Assembly (NCBI GenBank): GCA_026645575.1
Contig: JAPKMW010000020.1
Coordinates: 1 to 64,000 of the forward strand
Source of the DNA: Caldilineaceae bacterium
GTDB lineage: Bacteria > Chloroflexota > Anaerolineae > Caldilineales > Caldilineaceae
DNA length: 64,000 nt
Direction of reading: 5' to 3'
The position numbers and the translations under genes are program-made. Below are positions 9,251-18,346 of the stretch, in pieces; position 1 is the first letter of the stretch, and each line of letters starts with the position of its first letter. The notes below the pieces were generated by a model. That model did no database searches, was not told where the DNA came from, and saw only the letters and a list, made by a program, of their open reading frames with translations.

Positions 9251-9333
9251 GAAGGGATAGTTTGTCACCCTGAAAGGGTCTCTAGGTCGCAATACTCTAG
9301 AGACCCTTTCAGGGTGGCAAACTACCTTTCCCT
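9251..9333. repeat. Imperfect ~35-bp inverted repeat
   Basis: Bases 9251-9285 pair with 9297-9333 over an 11-nt loop with few mismatches (core CACCCTGAAAGGGTCTCTAG). It fills most of the gap between the actuator-domain gene and the HhH pseudogene. The rest of 9179-9336 holds nothing recognisable. Confidence 0.8.
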
Positions 9334-9336
9334 CAC

Positions 9337-9818
9337 TTGGGAAAACGCTTACCTGAATGCCAATGGATATGGAAACCGTACATGGCCGATCTCTTTGCCG
9401 CTGACTGGGCAAAAGTCGGCGGCGCCCCACTGACCATTCAGTGTGTTGACGCTGCCGCTCCCCCGATAGTAACGGTCACCGCCACCCCTACTACCACTGT
9501 GACGCCAACGCCGCTGCCAACGGTCATCGCAACATTGACACCGCTGCCAACCGTCACCGCCATCTTGGCTCCTACCGTCGCCGTAACCGCCGCACCCACC
9601 ATCACTGCGACCAGCGTGCGCGATGATCTGACCCGCATTCGCTGCATTGGCCCAACCTATGCCGGTCGCCTTTATGCGCCGGCGTTTACATCTTTGTCCA
9701 ACTGGCCCAGATGACGCTGGCTGCGGTCAAAGCCATTGCGGCGCCAGGAGCAGCCGGCAATTTCATTGACGCCGCGTTGTGGATTGCCCAAGCGCAGATG
9801 CTGGCTAATAACCAATAA
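9337..9818 (+). pseudogene. Frameshifted Thr/Pro-linker protein with helix-hairpin-helix domain
   Basis: The first frame encodes about 40 residues of unclear fold, a long Thr/Pro/Val-rich linker (TATPTTTVTPTPLPTV) and the start of an HhH-like domain (DDLTRIRCIGPTYAGRLYA). It then leaves frame and stops at 9714. From 9684 the +1 frame continues the domain (VYIFVQLAQMTLAAVKAIAAP) to a TAA at 9816-9818. One missing G in the GCGCC stretch near 9677 would restore the frame. No ribosome-binding site is obvious and the left end abuts a palindromic element, so the N-terminus may also be lost. A sequencing error is the main alternative. Confidence 0.6.
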
Positions 9819-9912
9819 CCGACCGGCTTGGCGCGGGCAAATACCTAATTTGCTAAATCTACGGAATCGGCGTACGCTTGAACATCTGAATCGTTCCTTG
9901 AAAGGAGGGGGT

Positions 9913-10158
9913 ATGGGACGCTTGGTTACCTTTGTGGTGGGTGTGTTGATTGGGGTGGCGTTGAAGTGGCAATATGATCAGCAGTTAACTTCCGCGCCAT
10001 CGTCACAAACAACGGAAGGGACGGTCACGCCAAACCAGCCGTTTGTCACCGATATTCAAGAAATAGCCATTACGGTGGCAGAACGTAGCCCGTCGGCGGC
10101 TACGCAGCCGCCACCGCCGTCGTCCGAAAATCAAGCCACCCCGCCGGATGGGGGGTAA
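9913..10158 (+). CDS. Small single-pass membrane protein
   Basis: An 81-residue protein with one transmembrane segment at residues 3-18 (LVTFVVGVLIGVALKW) and a polar, Pro/Ser-rich tail. The ATG at 9913 has a strong AAGGAGGGG just upstream. Its last 59 bases overlap the 3' end of the convergent gene at 10100-11692, so the C-terminal tail is constrained by both coding frames. No family was recognised. Confidence 0.55.
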   Translation: MGRLVTFVVGVLIGVALKWQYDQQLTSAPSSQTTEGTVTPNQPFVTDIQEIAITVAERSPSAATQPPPPSSENQATPPDGG

Positions 10159-11692
10159 AATTGCGTACCCCCGTGCGCATGGCTAAGGCAGTCGGTTTGA
10201 AGTAGGGAATGATGACGGCGCCTTCTTCCATCAACAGTTGCTGGGCGTTCTGGTAAAGTCTCTTGCGCGCTTCTTCCTGACGTTCGCCGCGCGCCTGGTC
10301 GATCAGATCATCCAGGGCCGGGTTACGCCAATTGCTTTCGTTGCCTTTGGCATTGGAGTGGTAGGCCGTCATAAAGGTCTCATCAATGCTAGGACGGAAG
10401 CCCCAGTGGCCGGTGTGAAAGGGGACATGGCCGGCATAGTCGCTCCAATAGGCTGACGCCGGCGCCCGCACCACCCGTATCGTTATCCCCGCCGGTTTTG
10501 CCATCTCGGCAAAGGCGTAGGCCATCTCTTCCATCCCCGGGCGCACAGTTGAGGTCAATAGATCAATTTTGATGCCCTTGGCATAACCGTTTTTGCTCAA
10601 CAGTGTGCGGGCACGATCGGGATCATAGGGGCGCAGCGGCAGATCGGCCCAAAAAGGGCTGAATGGCGCCACCGGGTGATCATTGCCGGTTACCCCGCTG
10701 CGGCGTAAGACACGGACCAGCATGGCGGCGCGATCAACACAAAATTTGAACGCTTCCCGCACTTGCGCTTTGTCAAAGGGCGCCGCCGTCGCTCGCATGA
10801 CAATGGTCTGATAGGCGCCGCTGACGATGCTATTTACCGCCAAATCTGCTTCAGCGCGCAATGCTTCAGTTTCATCGGCGCCTACCTGCATTAACAGATC
10901 AACGTGGCCCTTTTGCAAGGCTGCCACTTGCTCCTGTTGGGGAACAAAAAGAAACTCAAGCCCCTCCACTGCCGGCTGATCGGGTTGCCAATATTGAGGA
11001 TTGCGTATCAACCGGGTGCGCACCCCCACCTCATGGCTGATCAACTGAAATGGCCCTGTGCCTGATGGCTTGGCGGTCAGCAGCGCGCTGGGCAGATCAT
11101 GGGGAACAATCCGCGCTTGGGGCGCGCCCAGCAGCAAAGGCAATTCGGCGCTGGGGGTTTTGAGATCAAAACGCACGGTGTACTCATCCAGCGCTTCTAC
11201 CTTCTCCACAAATTGCAGGGCGCTCCGAAAGGGGGAACCAGTGTCGGGATTCAAAATTCGGTTAAACGTATAGGTAACATCCCGCGCCGAAAAGGTGGCG
11301 CCATGATGAAAGCGCACCCCTTCACGCAACTTAAAGGTCCAACTGCGCAAGGTAGGGGAAGCGTTCCAACTTTCGGCCAACATCGGCTGGGGCGTCAAGG
11401 TGTGATCGACCCAGACCAGTGCATCAAAGATCGCAAAGCCGATCTGATGCTCTTCGATGACACCGTAGAAGGCGGGATCTAACTGTTTGGCAGGGCCGGG
11501 AAAGGCCACGCGCAAGGGCTGTGCGCCAGCGTTGGTGACGCTCATCGCATTGCGCGTCGGGGTTGTGACAACGGTCGACGCGCTCCGCGTGCCTGTGGTG
11601 GCCGTCGTTGTGGTCGAACAGGCTTGCGCCCAAAGTGCTGTGCCGCCACTCACAGCCAGGCCAAGTAAGAAATGCCGACGATTGATAACCAT
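10100..11692 (-). CDS. Family 5 ABC solute-binding lipoprotein (paralogue)
   Basis: An SBP_bac_5 protein of 530 residues with a Tat-like signal (NRRHFLLGL) and a lipobox ending in AQAC near residue 25. It is closely related along its length to the product at 6609-8252: both have PMLAE-W, FHHGA/SFTA, PSGTGPF and end in a TPHPAGW block. This suggests a local duplication followed by inversion or separate movement. Again no permease or ATPase gene is adjacent, so it may share a transporter encoded elsewhere. The ligand cannot be predicted. Confidence 0.87.
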   Translation of the reverse strand: MVINRRHFLLGLAVSGGTALWAQACSTTTTATTGTRSASTVVTTPTRNAMSVTNAGAQPLRVAFPGPAKQLDPAFYGVIEEHQIGFAIFDALVWVDHTLTPQPMLAESWNASPTLRSWTFKLREGVRFHHGATFSARDVTYTFNRILNPDTGSPFRSALQFVEKVEALDEYTVRFDLKTPSAELPLLLGAPQARIVPHDLPSALLTAKPSGTGPFQLISHEVGVRTRLIRNPQYWQPDQPAVEGLEFLFVPQQEQVAALQKGHVDLLMQVGADETEALRAEADLAVNSIVSGAYQTIVMRATAAPFDKAQVREAFKFCVDRAAMLVRVLRRSGVTGNDHPVAPFSPFWADLPLRPYDPDRARTLLSKNGYAKGIKIDLLTSTVRPGMEEMAYAFAEMAKPAGITIRVVRAPASAYWSDYAGHVPFHTGHWGFRPSIDETFMTAYHSNAKGNESNWRNPALDDLIDQARGERQEEARKRLYQNAQQLLMEEGAVIIPYFKPTALAMRTGVRNFTPHPAGWLDFRTTAVAAA

Positions 11693-11905
11693 ATCGTGCG
11701 ATAACTTAAGAAGAATTTAGAAAACTGGTAATGTTTATTGACGATAAGTCCAGTAGGCAGCAAAGGAGAAGCAAATCACTGGAAGGCAGAAAGATCATAC
11801 CATAGTGGCGCGATTGTTGGCAATCCGTTTTTTGACTTAAATTAAATTTGGTAAAATCAGGTGGACGTTGTCGTCCTCAGGAACTCTTGTCGCTCCTTCA
11901 GTACC

Positions 11906-11934
11906 TTGCTACCCTCGCACATTCGTGCTACAAT
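11906..11934 (+). promoter_or_regulatory. Promoter for dnaX-ybaB-recR
   Basis: TTGCTA (11906-11911), a 17-nt spacer and TACAAT (11929-11934) with an extended TG. A second extended -10 (TGGTAAAAT, 11849-11857) lies upstream with TTGACT at 11832-11837 but a short 14-nt spacer. The rest of the 11693-12019 gap holds only a 15-nt palindrome, GGGTGCAGTGCACCC, near 11965. Confidence 0.6.
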
Positions 11935-12019
11935 ACAGATTGCAAAATTGAGTTGTAGTAGGGTGCAGTGCACCCACGACATTCATCGGCAAGCTGAAAT
12001 TCGCAATCCACAATCATTC

Positions 12020-13663
12020 ATGTCGCAAGCACTCTACCGTAAGTGGCGTAGCCAAACCTTTGACCAGGTGGTTGGTCAAGAACATGTGATTCAGACCTTG
12101 CGCAACGCCCTGCGCGATGGTCGTGTTGCGCACGCCTATCTCTTCTCCGGCCCCAGAGGCACCGGCAAGACATCGATTGCCCGCATTCTGGCGAAGGCGC
12201 TCAACTGCACAGCGCCGGAGGCTGACCGCCCCTGTGACAAATGCCCAACCTGTGTCGCCATCAGCGAAGGGCGTATGTTGGATCTGATCGAGATCGACGC
12301 TGCCAGCAACAACAGTGTGGATGATGTGCGCGATCTGCGGGAGAAGGTCAACTTCCGGCCCAGCGAGGGGCGTTATAAAGTCTACATCGTGGACGAGGTC
12401 CACATGTTGAGTGTGAGCGCCTTCAATGCCCTCTTGAAGACGCTGGAAGAGCCGCCACCGCATACTCGTTTCATGTTGGCAACCACCGAGCCGCACAAGA
12501 TCCCGGCTACGATTCTGAGCCGCTGTCAGCGCTTTGACCTGCGCCGGTTGACTGTGCCGGAGATTGTCGCCCACTTGCAGATGATCGCCCAAGCCGAAGG
12601 CTTTGGCGCTGAGACGGAAGCGCTCATGGCGATTGGCCGCGCCGCCCAGGGCTGTATGCGCGACGCCATCAGCCTGCTTGACCAAATGCTCAGTTATGGC
12701 AATGAAACGATTACCTTTGTACAAGTGCAGCAGGCATTGGGCGCCGTCAGTGCGCAGGCGGTGGCCGAACTAGTCAATACCATTGCAACCAAACAGGTGG
12801 CGGCGGGGTTGCGGCTCATTCAGGATTTGCTGACCCAGGGCGCCAGTCTGACTGAATTTTGCCACCAGGTTATTGAGCATCTGCGCGGCGTCATGGTGTT
12901 GCAGATGGCTGGCGATGCCGACTTGTTAAATGAACTGCCGCGCGAAACGGTGCAGTTGATGCAACGTCAGGCCCAACAACTTTCGCTGCCGACGACGCTC
13001 TATGCCATCAAGCGTTTTAGCACCGCCACCGTTGAGCTAAAGGGCAGCTATCAACCGCAGTTGCCGCTGGAATTGGCCTTTATTGAAGCGGTGCAAGGCG
13101 AAGTGACGGCGCCGGCTATGATGATGATGCCGGCGGTGCAAATGGCGTCGGCTCCGGTAGCGACAACAGTTGTCGCACCGCCGGTGAGTGCGCCATCCCC
13201 GGTATCCGCTGCAGTAATGAACGCACTCCCCACCCCGTCTGCGCCGCCACCCGAAGCCGCTGCGCCCAAAGAGCCGCCGCCGCTTGATCTGACGGCGATC
13301 AAACGCTTAAATGACCAGTGGAAGGACAATTTTCTGCCCACGGTGCGCAAACAGTTTGGCGTACGGGTCGAAGCGGCCTTACGCGGGGTGCGCGATATTG
13401 CCGTTTCCCAGGACACGGTCGCCTTTGCCTTTGGCGCCAACGACTTTACGCGCGAAATGATCGCCGAGCCGGAGACCAATAGCAAAATTGTAGCCATGCT
13501 TTCCAAAATTTTAGGCCGTAGTGTTAAACTAGATTGTCAGTCCGGCGAACGCGCCCAGTTAACCAACATGATCACCGTTACGCCGCTGGCGCAAGAGAGC
13601 GATGGTGTTGATCCATTGTTGGAATATGCTGTCTCAACGCTGGGGGCTGAGGTGGTGCAATAG
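12020..13663 (+). CDS. dnaX: DNA polymerase III subunit gamma/tau
   Basis: The clamp-loader ATPase of the replisome. Visible elements: Walker A GPRGTGKTS (residues 44-52), zinc-binding Cys63, Cys72, Cys75 and Cys78 (CDKCPTC), Walker B VDEVHML and the SRC sensor motif in LSRCQRFD. A Pro/Ala/Val-rich linker (about residues 365-425) leads to a tau-like C-terminal domain. The ATG at 12020 begins the conserved MSQALYRKWRSQTFDQVVGQ block; an upstream in-frame start would add about 53 non-conserved residues. At 547 residues it is a typical length. No clear A-rich slippery heptamer for a gamma form was seen. Confidence 0.96.
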   Translation: MSQALYRKWRSQTFDQVVGQEHVIQTLRNALRDGRVAHAYLFSGPRGTGKTSIARILAKALNCTAPEADRPCDKCPTCVAISEGRMLDLIEIDAASNNSVDDVRDLREKVNFRPSEGRYKVYIVDEVHMLSVSAFNALLKTLEEPPPHTRFMLATTEPHKIPATILSRCQRFDLRRLTVPEIVAHLQMIAQAEGFGAETEALMAIGRAAQGCMRDAISLLDQMLSYGNETITFVQVQQALGAVSAQAVAELVNTIATKQVAAGLRLIQDLLTQGASLTEFCHQVIEHLRGVMVLQMAGDADLLNELPRETVQLMQRQAQQLSLPTTLYAIKRFSTATVELKGSYQPQLPLELAFIEAVQGEVTAPAMMMMPAVQMASAPVATTVVAPPVSAPSPVSAAVMNALPTPSAPPPEAAAPKEPPPLDLTAIKRLNDQWKDNFLPTVRKQFGVRVEAALRGVRDIAVSQDTVAFAFGANDFTREMIAEPETNSKIVAMLSKILGRSVKLDCQSGERAQLTNMITVTPLAQESDGVDPLLEYAVSTLGAEVVQ

Positions 13664-13726
13664 AAGACAGAAAACAAAAGACAGATAGAGGGTTGCTTGT
13701 GCTGTGCAGCATGGTCGCGCAACACG

Positions 13727-13754
13727 AATCACGCAACACGAATCACGTAATCAC
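13727..13754. repeat. Short period-7 tandem array before ybaB
   Basis: Alternating 7-nt units CACGAAT/CACGCAA repeat across about 13725-13754, ending just before the ybaB ribosome-binding site. No complementary arm was found, so this is either half of a tandem-arm element or an unrelated microsatellite. Confidence 0.5.
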
Positions 13755-13766
13755 AAGGAGTTCCTG

Positions 13767-14171
13767 ATGAAACTAAAACGCAACAATCGACAACCGGCGC
13801 CACAACCGAGTGGCGGCAAGCCGGGACGCGGCGGCTTGGGCATGGGCATGACGGGCAATAACCCTGGTCAACTAATGTCACAGATGCAAAAGCTGCAAGA
13901 AGAGATGGCCAAGACTCAAGCCGTGCTGGACGAAGAAGAAGTGACCGCCAGTGTCGGCGGCGGTGTGGTGACGGTGGTGGCGACCGGCGGACAATTGCTC
14001 AAGTCGATTACTATCAAGCCGGAGGCCATCGACCCAGATGATGTAGATATGCTCCAGGATATGCTCCTTTCCGCCGTCAATGAAGCGCTGCAAAAGGCTA
14101 AAACGTTGGGCGAAGAGCGCATGGGCGCCTTGACCGGCGGGTTGGGGCTGCCGCCTGGGCTGGGATTTTAG
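13767..14171 (+). CDS. YbaB/EbfC nucleoid-associated protein
   Basis: A small DNA-binding protein of 134 residues. The conserved core is visible as MQKLQEEMAKTQAVL followed by VTASVGGGVVTVVATGG and the acidic PEAIDPDDVDML segment. It has a longer than usual basic, Gly/Pro-rich N-terminus (about 35 residues). AAGGAG at 13755-13760 supports the ATG. Its position between dnaX and recR matches the widespread dnaX-ybaB-recR operon. Confidence 0.93.
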   Translation: MKLKRNNRQPAPQPSGGKPGRGGLGMGMTGNNPGQLMSQMQKLQEEMAKTQAVLDEEEVTASVGGGVVTVVATGGQLLKSITIKPEAIDPDDVDMLQDMLLSAVNEALQKAKTLGEERMGALTGGLGLPPGLGF

Positions 14172-14181
14172 TCTTTAACAT

Positions 14182-14793
14182 ATGCAACCATTAGCGGAAC
14201 CGGTTAGTAAATTAATCGAAGCCTTTAACCAGCTTCCCGGCATCGGGCCAAAGACGGCCAGCCGATTAACCTATTTTCTGTTGCGCGCCGATGATTCGGT
14301 GTCGCTTAACCTGGCCAATGCGTTGATGGCGCTTAAAGCAGGAACACTTTTCTGCACTATCTGCCAGAATATTGCCGACCGTGACCCCTGCGCCATTTGC
14401 GATAATATGCAACGGGATCACAGCATTATCTGTGTTGTCGAGGAGCCGCTGGATGTCCAGGCGATTGAACGCACACGCGAGTATCATGGCCTCTACCATG
14501 TGCTGCATGGCGCCATTTCCCCTGTACAAGGGGTCGGGCCGGATGACCTGAAAATTCGCGAACTATTGCAACGGCTCCAACCCAAAGATGGCACGCCTCC
14601 TGTCACCGAACTGTTGCTGGCAACCAATCCCAACCTCGAAGGCGAGGCGACGGCGATGTACATTGCCCGCCTGATCAAACCTTTTGGCGTGCGTGTCACC
14701 CGCTTGGCCCGTGGCTTACCCGTAGGCGGTGATTTGGAATATGCCGATGAAGTGACCTTGGGGCGGGCGTTGTCAGGCCGCAGTGAAATGTGA
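14182..14793 (+). CDS. recR: Recombination mediator RecR
   Basis: RecR works with RecO and RecF to load RecA on gapped DNA. The 203-residue protein shows the N-terminal HhH ([12 protein letters not shown]), the four-cysteine zinc finger ([16 protein letters not shown]) and the Toprim domain beginning [10 protein letters not shown]. It starts 10 nt after ybaB, so co-transcription is expected. Confidence 0.97.
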   Translation: MQPLAEPVSKLIEAFNQLPGIGPKTASRLTYFLLRADDSVSLNLANALMALKAGTLFCTICQNIADRDPCAICDNMQRDHSIICVVEEPLDVQAIERTREYHGLYHVLHGAISPVQGVGPDDLKIRELLQRLQPKDGTPPVTELLLATNPNLEGEATAMYIARLIKPFGVRVTRLARGLPVGGDLEYADEVTLGRALSGRSEM

Positions 14794-14800
14794 AATCTAA

Positions 14801-14881
14801 TTGAGATCAAGAGATTAAGATATTGAGAGATTACATAGCGCAAATCTCTTAATCTCTTAATCTCTTAATCTCTCAATCTTT
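14801..14881. repeat. Period-8 tandem-arm hairpin after recR
   Basis: The left arm is four 8-nt units (TTGAGATC, AAGAGATT, AAGATATT, GAGAGATT; 14801-14832). The right arm is AATCTCTT three times, AATCTCTC and AATCTTT (14843-14881). It uses the same unit family as the elements at 3661 and 46169. It runs to within 9 nt of the next start codon. Confidence 0.93.
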
Positions 14882-14889
14882 GACGCACT

Positions 14890-16572
14890 ATGACCACCTC
14901 AACCCAATTATCCGAACAAGAAGATCTGTGGCGCCGCCAGACGCTCGAGCCACTGGTAAAACGCTTTGGTGAGCGACAAGAGCGCTTCACCACCAGCAGC
15001 GACAGCATCACCGTCGAGCCGCTCTATACACCAACAGCAGAGGCAACCGACGCCACCCGGTATCTGGAACAGCAGGGCTTCCCTGGCGACTACCCCTATA
15101 CGCGCGGCGTCCAGCCCAATATGTATCGTGGCCGGCTTTGGACCATGCGCCAATATGCCGGTTTTAGCACTGCTGCGGAAAGTAATCGCCGCTATCACTA
15201 TTTGCTCGAACGAGGCCAGACGGGGTTGTCCGTCGCCTTTGATCTGCCGACGCAGATTGGCTATGACGCTGACCATGAACTGGCCGAAGGGGAAGTGGGT
15301 AAGGTGGGCGTCTCGATCAGCAGCCTGCGCGACATGGAGACACTGCTTAACGGCATCCCGCTCGACAAGGTGAGCATCAGCATGACCATCAACGCGCCGG
15401 CGGCGATCCTGCTGGCGATGGTGATTGCTGTGGGCAAACAGCAGGGCGTACCGGCTAACCAGTTGCGCGGCACCATTCAAAATGATATTCTCAAAGAATA
15501 CATTGCGCGCGGCACCTATATCTTCCCACCGGGGCCATCCATGCGGCTGATTACCGACATCTTCCGCTACTGTGCGACGGACGTTCCCAAATGGAACACC
15601 ATTTCAATCAGCGGCTACCACATGCGCGAAGCCGGCTCGACTGCGGTGCAAGAGGTCGCTTTCACCTTAGCCAACGGCATTGAGTATGTGCAACAGGCGC
15701 GCAAGGCGGGGCTGAATGTTGATAGTTTTGCTGGGCAACTAAGCTTCTTCTTTAACGCCCACAACAACTTTCTGGAAGAGATCGCCAAGTTTCGCGCGGC
15801 GCGGCGCCTCTGGGCACGTATTATGCGCGAACGTTTTGGCGCCCAGCAGGCCGACAGTTGCAAATTGCGCTTCCACACCCAGACCGGCGGCAGCACCCTT
15901 ACCGCTCAACAGCCGGAAAACAATATTGTACGCGTGGCGTTGCAAGCGCTGGCGGCGGTTCTTGGCGGCACACAAAGCCTGCACACCAATGGCATGGACG
16001 AAGCGCTGGCCCTACCCACCGAAAAAGCGGTCGAGATCGCGCTGCGCACCCAGCAGATCATCGCCTATGAAAGCGGCGTCGCCGACACCGTTGATCCCTT
16101 GGGCGGCTCCTATTACATCGAGCAGCTAACGGACGAGATTGAACGCCAGGCGGCGGACTATCTTGCCCGCATTGACGATTTAGGCGGTGCACTCAAGGCG
16201 GTGGAAGAAGGCTTTATCCAACGTGAAATTCAGGACGCTGCCTACAAAACCCAACGCGCCATCGAACGCAATGAGCAGGTCGTGGTGGGCGTCAACCGCT
16301 TCCAGCGCGCCGAGACGGTGAAACCCGACCTCTTGCGCGTCAATGAACAGGTGCGATTGGATCAGACGGCGGCTTTGCAAACACTGCGCGCCGAACGAGA
16401 CAATGAGCGTGTGCAAAGCTTGCTGCAACAGATTACGGGCGCGGCCCGTACCCCCGATGCGCCCCTTATGCCGCTCTTTGTCGAAGCCGTAGAAGCTTAT
16501 GTCACCCTGGGGGAAATTTGTGATGCCTTGCGCCGGGTCTTTGGCGAATACCAACCGGAAAGCTGGGTCTAG
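14890..16572 (+). CDS. Methylmalonyl-CoA mutase, catalytic subunit (no B12 domain)
   Basis: Catalyses the B12-dependent interconversion of methylmalonyl-CoA and succinyl-CoA. The 560 residues cover the TIM-barrel catalytic domain ([52 protein letters not shown] block) and stop before a cobalamin-binding domain, as in split mutases where that domain is a separate chain. The B12 subunit gene is not in the window. The epimerase at 17213 supports this role. Isobutyryl- or other acyl-CoA mutases share the fold, but the [14 protein letters not shown] segment fits the methylmalonyl group best. Confidence 0.88.
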   Translation: MTTSTQLSEQEDLWRRQTLEPLVKRFGERQERFTTSSDSITVEPLYTPTAEATDATRYLEQQGFPGDYPYTRGVQPNMYRGRLWTMRQYAGFSTAAESNRRYHYLLERGQTGLSVAFDLPTQIGYDADHELAEGEVGKVGVSISSLRDMETLLNGIPLDKVSISMTINAPAAILLAMVIAVGKQQGVPANQLRGTIQNDILKEYIARGTYIFPPGPSMRLITDIFRYCATDVPKWNTISISGYHMREAGSTAVQEVAFTLANGIEYVQQARKAGLNVDSFAGQLSFFFNAHNNFLEEIAKFRAARRLWARIMRERFGAQQADSCKLRFHTQTGGSTLTAQQPENNIVRVALQALAAVLGGTQSLHTNGMDEALALPTEKAVEIALRTQQIIAYESGVADTVDPLGGSYYIEQLTDEIERQAADYLARIDDLGGALKAVEEGFIQREIQDAAYKTQRAIERNEQVVVGVNRFQRAETVKPDLLRVNEQVRLDQTAALQTLRAERDNERVQSLLQQITGAARTPDAPLMPLFVEAVEAYVTLGEICDALRRVFGEYQPESWV

Positions 16573-16574
16573 TC

Positions 16575-17126
16575 ATGGAACGGCCGGATTATTTTCGCAT
16601 TATTCACAAATACATTCCCCCCGATAGCCCAACCTACCCGATTTATCTAATTCACTGCCAATTGGTAGCGAATAAAGCATTGGCGATCGCCAAACACCTG
16701 CGCCTTTCGACCAAAAGGCAGACCTTTATTGAAGAAGCGGCCATGCTCCATGACATTGGCATCATCCGCACCAACACACCCGACATTTTCTGCTATGGCG
16801 ACCTACCCTATATTTGCCACCTCAGCGAGGGGCGCGCAATTCTAGAGGCAGAAGGCTTACCCCGCCATGCGCTAGTGGCCGAAACCCATGTCGGTGTTGG
16901 CCTGACCAAAGAGCAAATTCAAGCGCAGGGCTTACCCCTGCCCCTCCGGGATATGAAACCAACCACCATTGAAGAGGAGATCATCAGCTTTGCCGATCTC
17001 TTCTATTCCAAAAACAGTGAGAAGCTGTGGCGCGAAAAGCCGCTCAAAAAGGTGCGCGAAAACATCGCCAAGCGGGGCAAAGACCAACTCGCCATTTTGG
17101 ATGACTGGATCAAACGCTTTACGTAA
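16575..17126 (+). CDS. HD-domain phosphohydrolase
   Basis: A 183-residue protein with the HD signature: an upstream His in LIHCQLVANKAL, the His-Asp pair in AAMLHDIGI, and downstream His/Asp in ETHVGVGL and ISFADLFYSK. It should be a metal-dependent phosphohydrolase acting on an unknown nucleotide or similar substrate. It starts 2 nt after the mutase stop, so it is probably in the same transcript, although it has no known part in the mutase pathway. Confidence 0.82.
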   Translation: MERPDYFRIIHKYIPPDSPTYPIYLIHCQLVANKALAIAKHLRLSTKRQTFIEEAAMLHDIGIIRTNTPDIFCYGDLPYICHLSEGRAILEAEGLPRHALVAETHVGVGLTKEQIQAQGLPLPLRDMKPTTIEEEIISFADLFYSKNSEKLWREKPLKKVRENIAKRGKDQLAILDDWIKRFT

Positions 17127-17130
17127 ACAA

Positions 17131-17199
17131 GTAGACAGGTAGACAGGTACGCAAGTAGATCCATCCTGTTTCCCTGTCTACCTGTTTCCCTGTCTACCT
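17131..17199. repeat. Period-8 tandem-arm hairpin before the epimerase
   Basis: Left units GTAGACAG, GTAGACAG, GTACGCAA (17131-17154). Right units CTGTTTCC, CTGTCTAC, CTGTTTCC, CTGTCTAC (17166-17197). It has the same unit family as 8231-8354. It separates the HD gene from the epimerase in an otherwise tight gene set. Confidence 0.92.
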
Positions 17200-17212
17200 A
17201 AGGATCGACCGC

Positions 17213-17617
17213 ATGTTCACACGAATCGACCATATCGGCATTGTCGTCGAGAGCATCGATGCCAGCCTGAAAACATATTGTGATAGTTTGGGTTTCACGC
17301 TGCTGGAACGGCGCACGGTCCCCGAACATCTGGTGGAAGTGGCCTTTTTGGATGCCGGCAACAGTGCGCTGGAATTGTTGGCGCCGCTCGACAACAGTAG
17401 CGGCACGGCGCGCTTTCTGCAAAACCGGGGGGAAGGGGTGCATCACATCTGCTTTGCGGTGGATGACATTGTCGCTGCGCTGGCCGCCGTGCGGGCGCAA
17501 GGGCTGCGCTTGATCGATGAAAAGCCGCGCCAGGGCATTCATGGCCTGGTCGCCTTTGTCCACCCCAAGGCAACCCACGGCGCCATGATTGAACTGCTCC
17601 AAAAACAGCACCCATGA
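17213..17617 (+). CDS. mce: Methylmalonyl-CoA epimerase (VOC fold)
   Basis: Interconverts the (R) and (S) forms of methylmalonyl-CoA, feeding the mutase at 14890. The 134-residue protein has the vicinal-oxygen-chelate layout with likely metal ligands His7 (DHIGIVV), the His in GVHHICFAVDDI and the C-terminal Glu in GAMIELL. Genomic proximity to the mutase supports the assignment over other VOC enzymes such as glyoxalase. Its stop overlaps the next start (ATGA). Confidence 0.88.
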   Translation: MFTRIDHIGIVVESIDASLKTYCDSLGFTLLERRTVPEHLVEVAFLDAGNSALELLAPLDNSSGTARFLQNRGEGVHHICFAVDDIVAALAAVRAQGLRLIDEKPRQGIHGLVAFVHPKATHGAMIELLQKQHP

Positions 17618-18270
17618 TCAGCTACGCCTCTCGCCTGCCGCGCCGGTTGACGACAGTGAACCTCGGCTTTATTTCGGCGCGGCTGGTGGTGGTGACAACG
17701 TTGCTGTGGCTGTTGATCTATGGCTGGCTTGGTTATCGCCTATTGGTCTATGGTCTACGCCTGGGCTGGTTCCTAAATCTCTTCTTGGCGGTTATCACCA
17801 TTATATTGGGCGTCTTGATCGTGCTAGGGTGGCGCCGGGTCGGCTGGCAATGGTGGCGCGGCTGGCGACAAGGAGGCAAGTGGCGCGCCCTCTCTTCGGC
17901 GGCGATGTACCGGCTTGATCCCTCCGAATTTGAAGATTACGTGGCCCACCGCATCTTTGCCCGCCAGGGATATACAGTGCTGAATACGCCTGACACCAAA
18001 GATGGCGGCATCGATGTGTTGATCACCGACGAATATGGTCGGCAGGCCGTGGTGCAATGTAAACGGTACAAAGGCACCGTGGGCAGCGCCACCGTGCGCG
18101 AACTCTACGGCACCATGATTCACACCGGCGCCGACCGCGCCTATCTAGCTACCACCGCCGAGATCAGCAATGACGCCCGCGCTTGGGCCGCCGGCAAACC
18201 CATCGTCCTGCTCGACGGTGAACGGCTGGAACAACTATCGCGAGCCACTCCCGGTTCGCGCCAAATCTAA
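17614..18270 (+). CDS. Membrane-anchored Mrr-like restriction endonuclease-fold protein
   Basis: Two hydrophobic segments (about residues 20-45 and 48-72) precede a PD-(D/E)XK domain. Catalytic elements are the Asp in KDGGIDVLI and the QCKRYK motif, with the family block LDPSEFEDYVAHRIFARQGY at its start. It overlaps the epimerase stop by 4 nt. Mrr-type membrane nucleases are found in defence and in DNA quality control; which applies here is unknown. Confidence 0.82.
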   Translation: MISYASRLPRRLTTVNLGFISARLVVVTTLLWLLIYGWLGYRLLVYGLRLGWFLNLFLAVITIILGVLIVLGWRRVGWQWWRGWRQGGKWRALSSAAMYRLDPSEFEDYVAHRIFARQGYTVLNTPDTKDGGIDVLITDEYGRQAVVQCKRYKGTVGSATVRELYGTMIHTGADRAYLATTAEISNDARAWAAGKPIVLLDGERLEQLSRATPGSRQI

Positions 18271-18273
18271 CCC

Positions 18274-18326
18274 GTAGTAAAGACTTTAGTCTTTCCCTGC
18301 CACATAAAGACTAAAGTCTTTACTAC
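18274..18326. repeat. Perfect 21-bp inverted repeat
   Basis: Bases 18274-18294 are the exact reverse complement of 18306-18326, with an 11-nt loop; each arm also contains AAGACTTTAGTCTT, itself nearly palindromic. It lies between the nuclease stop and the GDPD start and could terminate transcription, though no T-run follows. Confidence 0.85.
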
Positions 18327-18346
18327 AAACTGTAAAGGAACGCCCT

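Noticed and set aside
12020..13663. Programmed frameshift giving a separate gamma form of DnaX
   Set aside because: No A-AAA-AAG-type slippery site with a downstream hairpin was seen in the region that would be expected to carry it.
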